The notes under the pieces were generated by a model. That model saw only the letters and a program-made list of their open reading frames with translations. It ran no database searches and had not been told where the DNA came from. DNA of 64,000 bases. Source: CAYNKA01 sp964397655. Lineage in GTDB: Bacteria > Spirochaetota > Spirochaetia > DTKZ01. Where the stretch lies: NCBI GenBank assembly GCA_964397655.1, contig CAYNKA010000002.1:124001-188000 (forward strand), read 5' to 3'. Made by a program: the position numbers and the translations under genes. Positions 34,258 to 42,628 of the stretch are shown in pieces (positions within the stretch are counted from its first letter, which is position 1; each line of letters starts with the position of its first letter).

Positions 34258-35517
34258 CTAGAAATTCAGTCTCAGTATCTCGGTCGCCTTTTTCCTGATC
34301 CACTCCGGCTTGAGGGGCTTGATGAGGTAGCTCTTCACGCCGAATTTGAGGGCCTTGATGACCGTCTCGCGCTGGGACAACGCGGAAAGCACGATGATGG
34401 GGATCTCGATCTTCATCTCGTTGATCTTCTGCAGGGTCTCGAATCCGTCCATGACCGGCATCATGAGGTCGAGGAAAACGAGATCGTAGGCCTCCGGCTC
34501 CACCTTGTCAATGAAGAGCTTGCCGTTTTCGTAGGTGTCTATCCGGAAATCCGTGTCCGCGAACGCGGTCTTGATGAGCTCCTGGATCACGAAGTCGTCG
34601 TCCACGACCGCGAAGCGGAGCTTTTCTCCCAGGGACGAGAGATCCTCCGCCGGGGCCCGCTCGCCTTCGAACCTGAGATGGATCGTCTCGTCCTTTTCCT
34701 TCTTCGGAGCCGCCGCGGAGAGGAATTCCTCGTGCACGACGTTCGTCTCGCCGTCCATGTAGGCGCCCGCCTTCCTTCCGAGGAGACCGTCCATCGCCCG
34801 TTCCAGGCTCTTGGTCACCTCGATGCCCTGGAAATCGCTCCTCCCCTCGACGTATTTCTTCACATAGTCGGAATTCGTGAGGATCTTGACGTAACGGGTC
34901 TTGGCCCGGGAGAATTCCAGGATGACCGAAAGAAGGGCGCTGAGCTTCAGCGAATCGGCCTGAGTTATGTCGAGGCTCGACATCATGACGAGGACCTTCG
35001 GATTCTGGACCTCGTAGAGATCGAGGAGTTCGGTGATCTTGTACTTGAGGAGTTCGATCTTCTCGCTGTTCAGGCCCATGGCGATCTCGATGAAGAGGAT
35101 CTCGTCGTTGAAGTGGGCTTCGATGATGCAGGGGGTGCTGTCGAGGTTGAGGCTCACCTGCAGGAGTTCGGAAATCGTCTTGAGCAGGGCGTCGACCTTG
35201 ATGGGCTTGGAGAAGAATTTCTTCACGCCGAATTTCGCTATTTCGACGAGCCGGTCCCGGTCGATCTTCGTCGATGCCATGATGACGGGGACGTTGGCGC
35301 TGTTCGGGTTTTCCTTCTTCTCCCGGAGCAGTTCGAGGCAGCTTTTCCGGGAAAGGTAATAGTCCATGATGATGAGGTCGGGAAGGGAATTGCGGATCTT
35401 CAGAGAGCCTTCCAGGCCGTTCGTCGCGAGAACGACTTCGAAACCGAGTTCTTCGAGTTTCTGCTTGAGGAAATTGCGGAGGAGAGGGGATTCATCGATG
35501 ACCAAAATCTTTTTCAT
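34258..35517 (-). CDS. Protein with two receiver domains and a middle domain
   Basis: The 419-residue protein begins with a receiver domain (KKILVIDESPLLRNFL, phospho-Asp in IIMDYYLS), has a middle section of about 150 residues that I do not recognise, and ends with a second receiver (FAVVDDDFVIQE, VFLDLMMPVMDG, LIKP). There is no DNA-binding or enzymatic output domain, so it is probably a relay or scaffold for the hybrid kinase encoded downstream. The start at ATG 35517 is set by the receiver; GGAGG lies 14 bases upstream, farther than usual. Confidence 0.85.
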   Translation of the reverse strand: MKKILVIDESPLLRNFLKQKLEELGFEVVLATNGLEGSLKIRNSLPDLIIMDYYLSRKSCLELLREKKENPNSANVPVIMASTKIDRDRLVEIAKFGVKKFFSKPIKVDALLKTISELLQVSLNLDSTPCIIEAHFNDEILFIEIAMGLNSEKIELLKYKITELLDLYEVQNPKVLVMMSSLDITQADSLKLSALLSVILEFSRAKTRYVKILTNSDYVKKYVEGRSDFQGIEVTKSLERAMDGLLGRKAGAYMDGETNVVHEEFLSAAAPKKEKDETIHLRFEGERAPAEDLSSLGEKLRFAVVDDDFVIQELIKTAFADTDFRIDTYENGKLFIDKVEPEAYDLVFLDLMMPVMDGFETLQKINEMKIEIPIIVLSALSQRETVIKALKFGVKSYLIKPLKPEWIRKKATEILRLNF

Positions 35518-35572
35518 GGCGGACTTTATTACCTCCACTATCTTTATATAGGGTAAACGGCGATTTTTCAAG

Positions 35573-35595
35573 GAATAAAAGACGGCGGGAAGCCG
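35573..35595 (-). terminator. Candidate terminator of the molybdopterin operon
   Basis: On the minus strand CGGC-TTCCC-GCCG (35595-35583) is followed by TCTTTTATT. A second, imperfect stem lies just before it. The stem is short, so confidence is moderate. Confidence 0.45.
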
Positions 35596-35622
35596 GAGAC
35601 CGGGAGGCGGAACCGCTCCCGC

Positions 35623-36090
35623 TCAATGCCCGGCTCCGTCCGCCATCGCGGTTCCGTGCTCCATGAGAGGCGCGAGGAGTCCGGCGCAGAACCCGGCGGC
35701 CCGTTCGCTGCCGGGAAGGTTGACCACGAAGAGCCTGCCCCTCATGCCGGCCGAGGCGCGGGAAAACACCGCGTTCGGGGTTTCCTCCAGGGATTTCGAG
35801 CGCAGGTACTCGGCTATGCCCGGCACTTCGCGGTCGCAGAAGCGGCGCGTGGCCTCGGGGGTGACGTCCCTGGGCGAGGGGCCGGTGCCTCCCGTGGTGA
35901 CGATCCAGTCCCGGTCCGCGAAGCCCTCCATCGCGGCGACGATCGCCTCCCGATCGTCCGGAACCAGGGCCCGGGAAACCTCGGCGCCGGGAAGGAGCCT
36001 CCGGAGGGTCTCCTCGACCGCGGGGCCGGAACGGTCCTCGTACTCTCCGGCCGAGGCCCGGTCAGAAACGGTAATGACCGCGATCCTCAC
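35623..36090 (-). CDS. mogA: Molybdopterin adenylyltransferase, MogA/MoaB type
   Basis: The 155-residue protein has the MoCF fold signatures IAVITVSDRASAGEYEDRSGP, TTGGTGPSPRDVTPEAT and LFVVNLPGS. MogA adenylates molybdopterin before molybdenum insertion. It is the last gene of the moeA-moaA-moaC-MOSC-mogA operon and overlaps the MOSC gene by 29 bases. Confidence 0.9.
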   Translation of the reverse strand: MRIAVITVSDRASAGEYEDRSGPAVEETLRRLLPGAEVSRALVPDDREAIVAAMEGFADRDWIVTTGGTGPSPRDVTPEATRRFCDREVPGIAEYLRSKSLEETPNAVFSRASAGMRGRLFVVNLPGSERAAGFCAGLLAPLMEHGTAMADGAGH

Positions 36091-36544
36091 GGCCCGCCTC
36101 CCCCGACTCGAGGACCCGCGCGAACACGCCGCGCCGGGGCATCACGCAGTCCCCGGTGAGGCGCCTGATCTCGCAGGCCGCGTGGCATTCCTTCCCGATC
36201 TTCGAAATTTCGAGGAGGGCGTCCCCTATCTCGATCTTCGTTCCTATCGGAAGCTCGTGGAGGACGACTCCCCTGGTGGTGACGTTCTCCGCGAAATCGC
36301 CGGGACCGAAGCGCCTTCCCTCGGGGAGGCGGCCGCCGGCCGCCCTGGCCGCTTCGGAGGCCGCCTCGATTTCCTCCGCCGCGAGCAGGGAGACCTGACG
36401 ATCATCGAGGAGCCCGGCGTGGGCGTCGCCCGAAATCCCCGCACCCGCCACGAACTCGACGCGGGGGACGGGGCGTTTCCTCGTCCCGGTCTTCTCGGAA
36501 ACGTTGAACGACACGATCTCGAAGTCCCCGCGGTTCGCATTCAC
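36062..36544 (-). CDS. MOSC-domain protein of the molybdopterin operon
   Basis: The 160-residue protein has the MOSC signatures: a GISGDAHAG motif, RQVSLLAAEEI, GDFAENVTTRG and IGKECHAACEI with the conserved Cys near the end. MOSC domains handle sulfur or the molybdenum cofactor; single-domain forms of this length are common in Mo operons. GTG 36544 overlaps the moaC stop, with GGAGGAACTCAG upstream. Confidence 0.88.
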   Translation of the reverse strand: MNANRGDFEIVSFNVSEKTGTRKRPVPRVEFVAGAGISGDAHAGLLDDRQVSLLAAEEIEAASEAARAAGGRLPEGRRFGPGDFAENVTTRGVVLHELPIGTKIEIGDALLEISKIGKECHAACEIRRLTGDCVMPRRGVFARVLESGEAGREDRGHYRF

Positions 36545-36996
36545 CTGAGTTCCTCCTTCGTCTTCCCCGTCAGCCTGATGTCCCGGATGCGCATTCCGTC
36601 GTCCACCGCCTTGCACATGTCCCAGATCGTGAGGGCGGCCACCGACACCGCGGTGAGGACTTCCATCTCGATTCCGGTCTTGTCGGTGCAGGCGGCGGAG
36701 GCCTCGATTTCGATCCCGTCGGCCGTGAGTTCGAGGTCCACGGCGACGTGCTCGATCTCGATGTTGTGGCAGAGCGGGACGAGATCCGCTGTCCTCTTGG
36801 CCGCCATGATCCCCGCGAGCCTCGCAGCGGCGAGGACGTCGCCCTTCTCCAGCGCGTTCGCGCGGACGAGTTCCACCGTCTCCGGCGCGAGGTCGATCCT
36901 TCCCGCCGCCCGGGCGGTCCTCCGCACCCGAGCCTTCGCCGAAACGTCCACCATGCGCGCGGCGCCCCTTCCGTCGACGTGAGTCAGTTTCTTCAA
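36541..36996 (-). CDS. moaC: Cyclic pyranopterin monophosphate synthase MoaC
   Basis: About 151 residues with the MoaC signatures LTHVDGRGAARMVDVSAK, AKRTADLVPLCHNIEI and ACTDKTGIEMEVLTAVSVAA. With MoaA it turns GTP into the cyclic pyranopterin. The start is probably TTG 36996, six bases after GGAGG; a TTG at 37002 is too close. It follows moaA directly. Confidence 0.95.
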   Translation of the reverse strand: MKKLTHVDGRGAARMVDVSAKARVRRTARAAGRIDLAPETVELVRANALEKGDVLAAARLAGIMAAKRTADLVPLCHNIEIEHVAVDLELTADGIEIEASAACTDKTGIEMEVLTAVSVAALTIWDMCKAVDDGMRIRDIRLTGKTKEELR

Positions 36997-36998
36997 AG

Positions 36999-37796
36999 TC
37001 AACCTCCGATCCCGCTCACCGCGGTCTCCTCGCAGGAGAGCCCCCTCTCCGGCTTCGCCGCCACTGCCTCGCGGATGCTCCGTTCCGGGTCCTTCGGGTC
37101 GGCCTTCACCCCGAAGGAGGAATGGAGGCAGGGCCTGAGGGTTCCGTCCGCGAGGAGCCTGATCCGGTCGCAGGCGGCGCAGCGGGGCGGACGGTCGAAG
37201 CCGCTCCCGTCCGCCTTGAGCTCCCGCAGGCTGTAGCGGGCTATGGTCTGGACTCCGGCCCCGATCCTCTCCGCGTAGGCGCTCACCTCCGCGACGTCCC
37301 TGCCGGAGCCGGAATCAACCGCTACCACGTTGAGCTTGACGGGCAGCCCCGCGGCCGTTGCGGCCTCGATTCCGTCCAGGACGTCGCGGAGCCTGCCGCC
37401 CCGCGTGAGTTCCCGATAACGCACGGGATCCAGGGTGTCCAGGGAAACGTTGACCGAACTCATCCCCCGCCTCTTCAAGTCCGCGGCCAAGGGCGCGAGC
37501 AGGGTTCCGTTCGTGGTCATGCACAGGGCTCCGATTCCGGGGATCCCGGCGAGCAGCGAGACGAGCCGGGGGAAGTCCTTCCGGACGAGAGGTTCCCCGC
37601 CCGTGAACCTGAACTTGTCGAATCCCAGACGGACCGCGGCTTCCGCGATCCTCGCGATCTCCTCGTAGCCGAGGATGTCCTCGCGGCGGAGAAGCCGCAC
37701 TCCCCCGGCCGGCACGCAGTACACGCAGCGGAGATTGCAGCGGTCGGTCACCGAGATCCTGAGGTAGCGGATCTCACGTCCGAACGAGTCGAGCAT
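36999..37796 (-). CDS. moaA: GTP 3',8-cyclase MoaA, unusually short
   Basis: The radical-SAM cluster site C20-x3-C24-x2-C27 (TDRCNLRCVYC), GGEPLVRKD, the second cluster site C-x2-C-x13-C (RCAACD...RPC) and the C-terminal double glycine (SGIGG) are all present. The length is 265 residues against about 320-330 for the family. The missing piece is the middle segment that normally holds the FIE-MP-G motif, between SAYAERIGAG and FDRPPRC. ATG 37796 follows GGGAGGTGG. It overlaps moeA by 23 bases. Confidence 0.85.
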   Translation of the reverse strand: MLDSFGREIRYLRISVTDRCNLRCVYCVPAGGVRLLRREDILGYEEIARIAEAAVRLGFDKFRFTGGEPLVRKDFPRLVSLLAGIPGIGALCMTTNGTLLAPLAADLKRRGMSSVNVSLDTLDPVRYRELTRGGRLRDVLDGIEAATAAGLPVKLNVVAVDSGSGRDVAEVSAYAERIGAGVQTIARYSLRELKADGSGFDRPPRCAACDRIRLLADGTLRPCLHSSFGVKADPKDPERSIREAVAAKPERGLSCEETAVSGIGG

Positions 37797-39030
37797 CCAC
37801 CCACCTCCCGGCTTCGATTCTCGCCTCCCCGATCTCCATCCTGAGGAGACAGTCCGCCTCCGCGTAGGCGGCGAGCATGGACGACCCGAGGTAGCGCACC
37901 GGCCTCGCCGCGGGACCCTCCGCCCCGTCCTGCTCGATCCTCGCCGGGAGGAATTCGACCCGGTCCGTCTCGCGGCGGGACAGCTCCGAAGCGAGCCGGA
38001 CCCTCGCACGGACGGGCTCGTACGCGAGTCCCATGCGCCGGGCGAGATGCGGCCTCACGAGGATCTCGAAGCACACGAACGCGGACACCGGATTGCCCGG
38101 CAGTCCGAACACGGACTTCTCTCCCCTGCGGCCGTATACAAGATGCTTTCCCGGCTTGAGGAGCAGGGAATGAAAAACGGCCTCGACGCCGAGCGCGGCG
38201 AGGATCCCGGGCACGTGATCGTGATCTCCTACCGAGACGGCGCCGGATACGAGGAGGACGTCGGATGCTTCGAGCGCCTCCTCCAGGACGCAGCGGAGCT
38301 CCGCTTCGTCGTCCCGCGCCGTACCCCTGAAGACGGGGAGGCATCCCGCGGCAGCGGCCTGGGCAGCGAGCTGGGCCCCGTTCGAATCGTAGATCCCCGC
38401 TCTCCCGAGGGACCGGCCCGGAGGCACGAGCTCGTTTCCCGTGGAAACGATGCCCACGAGGGGCCGTCTCGCAGCAGGAGCTTCCGCGAGGCCCGCCGAC
38501 GCGAGGATGCCGATGTCCTGGGGACGGAGGATCCTGGGCGAAAGCAGAAGATCGCCCTTTCTCCGGTTGGCTCCCCGGAGGATGACGTTCGACGAGGTTT
38601 CCCTGCGCAGGAACCTCACCCGGTCGCCGGGACCGCCCGATCCCTCTTCCGGCTCGGACCATTCCAGGCGCTGGACAGCTCTCGATCCGGGAGGAAGCGG
38701 CGCTCCGGTCATGACGCGCGCGCACTCTCCCGGCCCCAGGCCGGCCGCCGGATCGGAGCCGGCAGGGACGCTCGCGGTCACCTTCCAAAGGGAGGGACCG
38801 TCAGGACCGGCCTCTCCGAAGGCGAAGCCGTCCATGGCGGACTTGTCGAAGGGAGGATCATCGAATGAGGCGACGAGGGCGCGGGAGAGCGCCCTGCCGA
38901 GAGCCGCGTCGAGCGGAACATTCTCCTCCTCGCAGGAGGGGAGCCCCTCCGAGACCAGACGGAGAGCCTCGTCGGGATGGAGCGGGGCGGACTCGACTGC
39001 GATCCGGCGTTCTTTCTCGTTCGCATTCAT
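37774..39030 (-). CDS. moeA: Molybdopterin molybdenumtransferase MoeA
   Basis: The 418-residue protein shows the MoeA order: FDKSAMDGFAF, ARVMTGAPLPPG, VGIVSTGNELV, IYDSNGAQL, SGAVSVGDHDHV and VFGLPGNPVSAF. It inserts molybdenum into adenylated molybdopterin. It is first in the operon; the promoter TTGTCG-18-TATACT ends only nine bases before ATG 39030, so the mRNA may be nearly leaderless. Confidence 0.95.
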   Translation of the reverse strand: MNANEKERRIAVESAPLHPDEALRLVSEGLPSCEEENVPLDAALGRALSRALVASFDDPPFDKSAMDGFAFGEAGPDGPSLWKVTASVPAGSDPAAGLGPGECARVMTGAPLPPGSRAVQRLEWSEPEEGSGGPGDRVRFLRRETSSNVILRGANRRKGDLLLSPRILRPQDIGILASAGLAEAPAARRPLVGIVSTGNELVPPGRSLGRAGIYDSNGAQLAAQAAAAGCLPVFRGTARDDEAELRCVLEEALEASDVLLVSGAVSVGDHDHVPGILAALGVEAVFHSLLLKPGKHLVYGRRGEKSVFGLPGNPVSAFVCFEILVRPHLARRMGLAYEPVRARVRLASELSRRETDRVEFLPARIEQDGAEGPAARPVRYLGSSMLAAYAEADCLLRMEIGEARIEAGRWVDARLVRT

Positions 39031-39038
39031 GTCGTCCT

Positions 39039-39068
39039 AGTATAAACCGTGTCGCGAGCGAACGACAA
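39039..39068 (-). promoter_or_regulatory. Promoter of the molybdopterin operon
   Basis: Minus strand TTGTCG (39068-39063), 18 bases, TATACT (39044-39039). The start point would be near 39032, almost at the moeA ATG codon. Confidence 0.5.
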
Positions 39069-39101
39069 CGATCGGACGACCGGAAGGAACGTTTCGGTTT
39101 C

Positions 39102-39130
39102 TTGTCAGAAAGCGGGCCATCGTTTATCAT
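39102..39130 (+). promoter_or_regulatory. Promoter of the TetR regulator gene
   Basis: TTGTCA at 39102-39107, 17 bases, TATCAT at 39125-39130, about 25 bases before ATG 39156. Confidence 0.65.
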
Positions 39131-39155
39131 TTCAACGGGAAATCGGAAACCTATC

Positions 39156-39824
39156 ATGAGCACGCAGGAACGACGACGACGGGAAAAGGAACAGCGAAGG
39201 CTCGCAATCCTCGATACGGCCGAAAGAATTTTCGCGGAAAAAGGCTTCGAGGCCACGGTGATGGCGGACATCGCCGAGGAAGCCGAACTCAGCAAGGGTA
39301 CCCTCTACCTGTATTTCGCCGGGAAGGAGGAACTCGCCTTCGCGATCTTCCAGAAGAACATTTCGATCCTCAAGACCATGATCGCGGAAGCCTCCTCCTC
39401 CCGCGCGGTCGGGCTGGACAAGATCAGGGCGATCTTCCAGGCCTACCTCCGGTTCTATCGCGAGCACTTCCGAATGCCGCTCGGGGGAAAGAACGCCAAT
39501 CATTTCTACCTCAACCGGGTCTTCGAGTATTATTTCCAGCCCAACGCCGAAAAGAGCCTTTCCAGCCGGTCCTACGAATCGATCGAGGGGATCCTCGACA
39601 TCCTCGTGGAGGCGGCGGAGACCGGGATGAGAGACGGATCCATCAGGCCCGATCTCGAACCCCGGAAGGCCGCCCTCACCTTCGGCAATCTCGTGATAGT
39701 CTACATGCTCAGGCTTTCCCAGGGCAGGGATCTCGTGCTCCGCGGCCAGGGATTCACCCCCGAGGAGCTCATGAACTACATGTTCGAACTCTTCATCAAT
39801 TCGATGAAGACAGGGGCGTCGTGA
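39156..39824 (+). CDS. TetR/AcrR family transcriptional regulator
   Basis: The 222-residue protein begins with a basic stretch and the TetR helix-turn-helix: RLAILDTAERIFAEKGFEAT, ADIAEEAELSKGTLYLYF. The rest is the ligand-binding helical domain. Divergent from moeA and convergent with an exported-protein gene; its targets are not clear. The ribosome-binding signal is weak. Confidence 0.9.
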   Translation: MSTQERRRREKEQRRLAILDTAERIFAEKGFEATVMADIAEEAELSKGTLYLYFAGKEELAFAIFQKNISILKTMIAEASSSRAVGLDKIRAIFQAYLRFYREHFRMPLGGKNANHFYLNRVFEYYFQPNAEKSLSSRSYESIEGILDILVEAAETGMRDGSIRPDLEPRKAALTFGNLVIVYMLRLSQGRDLVLRGQGFTPEELMNYMFELFINSMKTGAS

Positions 39825-40644
39825 AGCCGGCTTTCGCTGCGAGATAGACCTTCCCGTCCCGGAACGAGTAGTGCTCGTCCGCGAGGTACGTCCCCGCGAC
39901 CAGGCCGAAGGAAAAGACCCTCTCCCCTGCCAGGCGGATCGAGAACGAGCCCGCCGCCGCTATCCTGTCCGACGCCTCGCCCGAGCCGGGGGCTATGAGG
40001 ATGGTGTGGAGGATCCCGACGTAGACGCCCCGGGCGACCTCGAAGGCCGCGAGCGTATCGTTCGAGATCGTTCCGTCCACTACCTTCAGCACCTTGTCCG
40101 AGGAGGGTTCGTAGAAATACCCGCTCTTCTGCGTTCCCCGCATGTCGTAGAGCGTGAAGGCGAACGAGGACACGAACGCGAAACCGCCGAAGGCGGCCTT
40201 CAGGGTCGGGCTCAGAGAACAGCGCAGCCCCGGCCCCGAGGTCCTCGAAAGATCACGGCGCGTCGAGGAATCGTAGGCGGCTTCGTAATCGGCCATCCTC
40301 GTGAAGCCGAATCCGAGGGCGTCGTACGCGTAGCGGAAGCCCGCCTGGACGGTCACGTCGAAGACCGCGACGGGCTCGTACCGGAAGAAAGCCGAAATCT
40401 GCTCGTAAGCGGGCGTGAGACTGTTCTGCAGGCCCGCTTCGATTGCCGATGAGTCCCAAAGGGGACCGGACCCGGCGCGGCTCAAGGGAACGAGATAGGA
40501 GACCTTGGTCCCCAGGTCCGCTCCCAGGGGGTTGATCGAGCCGGCGAGCGAGGTTCCGAACAGCCAGCCTTCCCGGACCTTTTCCGCCGAAGCGAAGGAC
40601 GTCCCGAGAAGCAGGGCGAGCAGGGCGATCAGCTCTCGTTTCAT
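39796..40644 (-). CDS. Exported protein, probable outer-membrane barrel
   Basis: The 282-residue protein starts with a signal peptide (MKRELIALLALLLGTSFASA, cleavage near residue 20). The rest has alternating strands with many aromatic and glycine residues (FDVTVQAGFRYAYDALGFG, and SIRLAGERVFSFGLVAGTYL), which fits a small beta barrel. I do not recognise the family. It converges with the TetR gene and overlaps it by 29 bases. Confidence 0.65.
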   Translation of the reverse strand: MKRELIALLALLLGTSFASAEKVREGWLFGTSLAGSINPLGADLGTKVSYLVPLSRAGSGPLWDSSAIEAGLQNSLTPAYEQISAFFRYEPVAVFDVTVQAGFRYAYDALGFGFTRMADYEAAYDSSTRRDLSRTSGPGLRCSLSPTLKAAFGGFAFVSSFAFTLYDMRGTQKSGYFYEPSSDKVLKVVDGTISNDTLAAFEVARGVYVGILHTILIAPGSGEASDRIAAAGSFSIRLAGERVFSFGLVAGTYLADEHYSFRDGKVYLAAKAGFTTPLSSSN

Positions 40645-40705
40645 ACTCCGAGTATACCCATCTTCGGCGAATTCAGCTACAGTGGCCGTAACGAGGAGGC
40701 ATTCG

Positions 40706-42628
40706 ATGGCAATGGTACGACACGCGGGAACCGGTTTTCTCGTCGGCGATCCGGAGGCCCCGCCCTTTCCCGAGGGATACGTTCCTTCGCCGGAAGGTCG
40801 AGCGCGGGCCATGGAAGGCCTCATTCTCTCGGCCTCGGGTTGGAGGAAGGTCTTCGCCGCGGACGCGAACGAGGAGAGCTTCACCGAAGAGGTGGGCCTC
40901 GCGGACAGGGAAATCGCGGCCGCCATGGGGCGCGTCTTCGCCGACTTCCTCGTCGAGCGGAGCGGGAAAGCCTCTCCCTGCGTCGTCGTGGGTCTCGACT
41001 GCAGACCGACCGGCCCCGCGATCGCGGACGTCATGGTCCGCTCGTTCCTCGCGAAAGGGCTCGCGGTGCGCTACCACTTCATCCTGCCCGCTCCCGAGAT
41101 CATGGCCTACGCGAAGAGCGCTCCCGGAGTCGACGGCTTCGCCTACGTCTCCGCGAGCCACAACCCCGTGGGGCACAACGGCGTCAAATTCGGCCGGAAG
41201 GGCGGCGTCGCGGGCGGCGAAGAATCCGCGGACCTCATCACGGCCTTCAAGTCGCTCGTCGCGGACCAGGAAGCCATGACCGAACTCGTGCGCGACGTAG
41301 GGAAGGTCCCTCCCGACCTCGTCCGCGAGGTCTACGAACGGGCCGCGTCATGGAAACGTGATTCGGAGGCCGCCTACGAGGACTTCACCCGCCTCGTGGT
41401 CTCGGGCAGGGAGGACGCCGCGGCCAGGGACGAGCTATTTTCCCGCCTCGGGAAGTCCATCCGGGCGAGGGGCTGCGGAATCGTGGCGGAGCTCAACGGC
41501 AGCGCGCGCACCCTCGGCATCGACCGCAGAGTCCTCGAAGGCGTCGGCGTCCGCCTCGAGGTGGTGAACGGCAGGCCCCGCGAAATCGTCCACCGCATCG
41601 TGCCCGAGGGCCCTTCCCTCGACCAGTGCAGGGCGGAGCTCGAAAAGGCCCGCGCAACCGATCCCGCTTTCGCGTTCGGCTACGTCCCGGACAACGACGG
41701 AGACCGCGGCAACATCGTCTGCTTCGACGAGGCGGCGGGAAAAGCGCGCATCCTCGAGGCCCAGGAAGTCTTCGCCCTCGCCTGCGTCGCCGAGCTCTCC
41801 CATCTCGCGGCCGAAGGCGTCCTCGCCTACGATGCGGACGGCGAGCCTGAGACGAAGTGCGCGATCGCGGTGAACGACCCCACGTCCCTCAGGATCGACC
41901 GGATCGCCCGGGTCTTCGGCGCCAAGGTATTCAGGGCCGAGGTCGGCGAGGCGAACGTCGTCTCCCTCGCGATGAAACTCCGTTCCGAGGGCTGGCTCGT
42001 CCGCATCCTCGGCGAAGGCTCGAACGGCGGCAACATCACCCACCCCGCCGAGGTGCGCGATCCCCTGAACACCCTCTTCGCCCTGCTCAAGCTCCTCTAC
42101 CTCGAGGCGGACCGAGGCAGGCCCTCGCCCCTCGACGTCTGGCTGGACAGGATCGGCAGGCGGGACCTCGTCGGCTCGCGGCCCGGCCTTGCGGAGATCA
42201 TCGCCACCCTCCCCCGGTTCTCCACTTTGAGCGCCTACGAACCCGACGCCCTCCTCAGGATCCGGACCCAGGACCACGGTCTCCTCAAGGAACGGTACGA
42301 GGCGATATTCCTCGGGGAATGGGAAAAGCGAAAACTTGAACTCGCAAACAGCTTCGGCCTCGTGTCCTGGGAGGAGATCAACTACGAGGGGATCACTGCC
42401 AGGAGCGGCATGGGCAAGGCCTTCAGGACAGGCGCCCAACGCGGCGGTCTCAGCCTGCTCCTCAAGGACGGAAGCGGCGAGACCAAGGCCTTTATCTGGA
42501 TGCGCGGCTCGGGCACCGAGCCAGTGTTCCGCATCCTCGTGGACCTGGAAGGAGAGGACGCGGCTCTCAAGGATTACCTCCTCGCCTGGCACAGATCCAT
42601 GATCCTCGAGGCGGACGGCGGGAAATGA
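40706..42628 (+). CDS. Phosphohexomutase (phosphoglucomutase/phosphomannomutase family)
   Basis: The four active-site motifs are present: phospho-Ser loop ASHNPVGHNGVKFG, metal loop PDNDGDRGN, sugar loop GEGSNGG, and phosphate loop RGSGTEPVFR. The enzyme moves phosphate between carbons 1 and 6 of hexoses; which sugar is used cannot be told. At 640 residues it is longer than most homologues. ATG 40706 follows GAGGAGG. The next gene overlaps by ATGA. Confidence 0.88.
   Translation: MAMVRHAGTGFLVGDPEAPPFPEGYVPSPEGRARAMEGLILSASGWRKVFAADANEESFTEEVGLADREIAAAMGRVFADFLVERSGKASPCVVVGLDCRPTGPAIADVMVRSFLAKGLAVRYHFILPAPEIMAYAKSAPGVDGFAYVSASHNPVGHNGVKFGRKGGVAGGEESADLITAFKSLVADQEAMTELVRDVGKVPPDLVREVYERAASWKRDSEAAYEDFTRLVVSGREDAAARDELFSRLGKSIRARGCGIVAELNGSARTLGIDRRVLEGVGVRLEVVNGRPREIVHRIVPEGPSLDQCRAELEKARATDPAFAFGYVPDNDGDRGNIVCFDEAAGKARILEAQEVFALACVAELSHLAAEGVLAYDADGEPETKCAIAVNDPTSLRIDRIARVFGAKVFRAEVGEANVVSLAMKLRSEGWLVRILGEGSNGGNITHPAEVRDPLNTLFALLKLLYLEADRGRPSPLDVWLDRIGRRDLVGSRPGLAEIIATLPRFSTLSAYEPDALLRIRTQDHGLLKERYEAIFLGEWEKRKLELANSFGLVSWEEINYEGITARSGMGKAFRTGAQRGGLSLLLKDGSGETKAFIWMRGSGTEPVFRILVDLEGEDAALKDYLLAWHRSMILEADGGK

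Noticed and set aside
31854..35556. Long plus-strand open frames opposite the hybrid kinase and the double receiver protein
   Set aside because: Both are opposite proteins with all expected motifs; no domain is seen in the plus frames.
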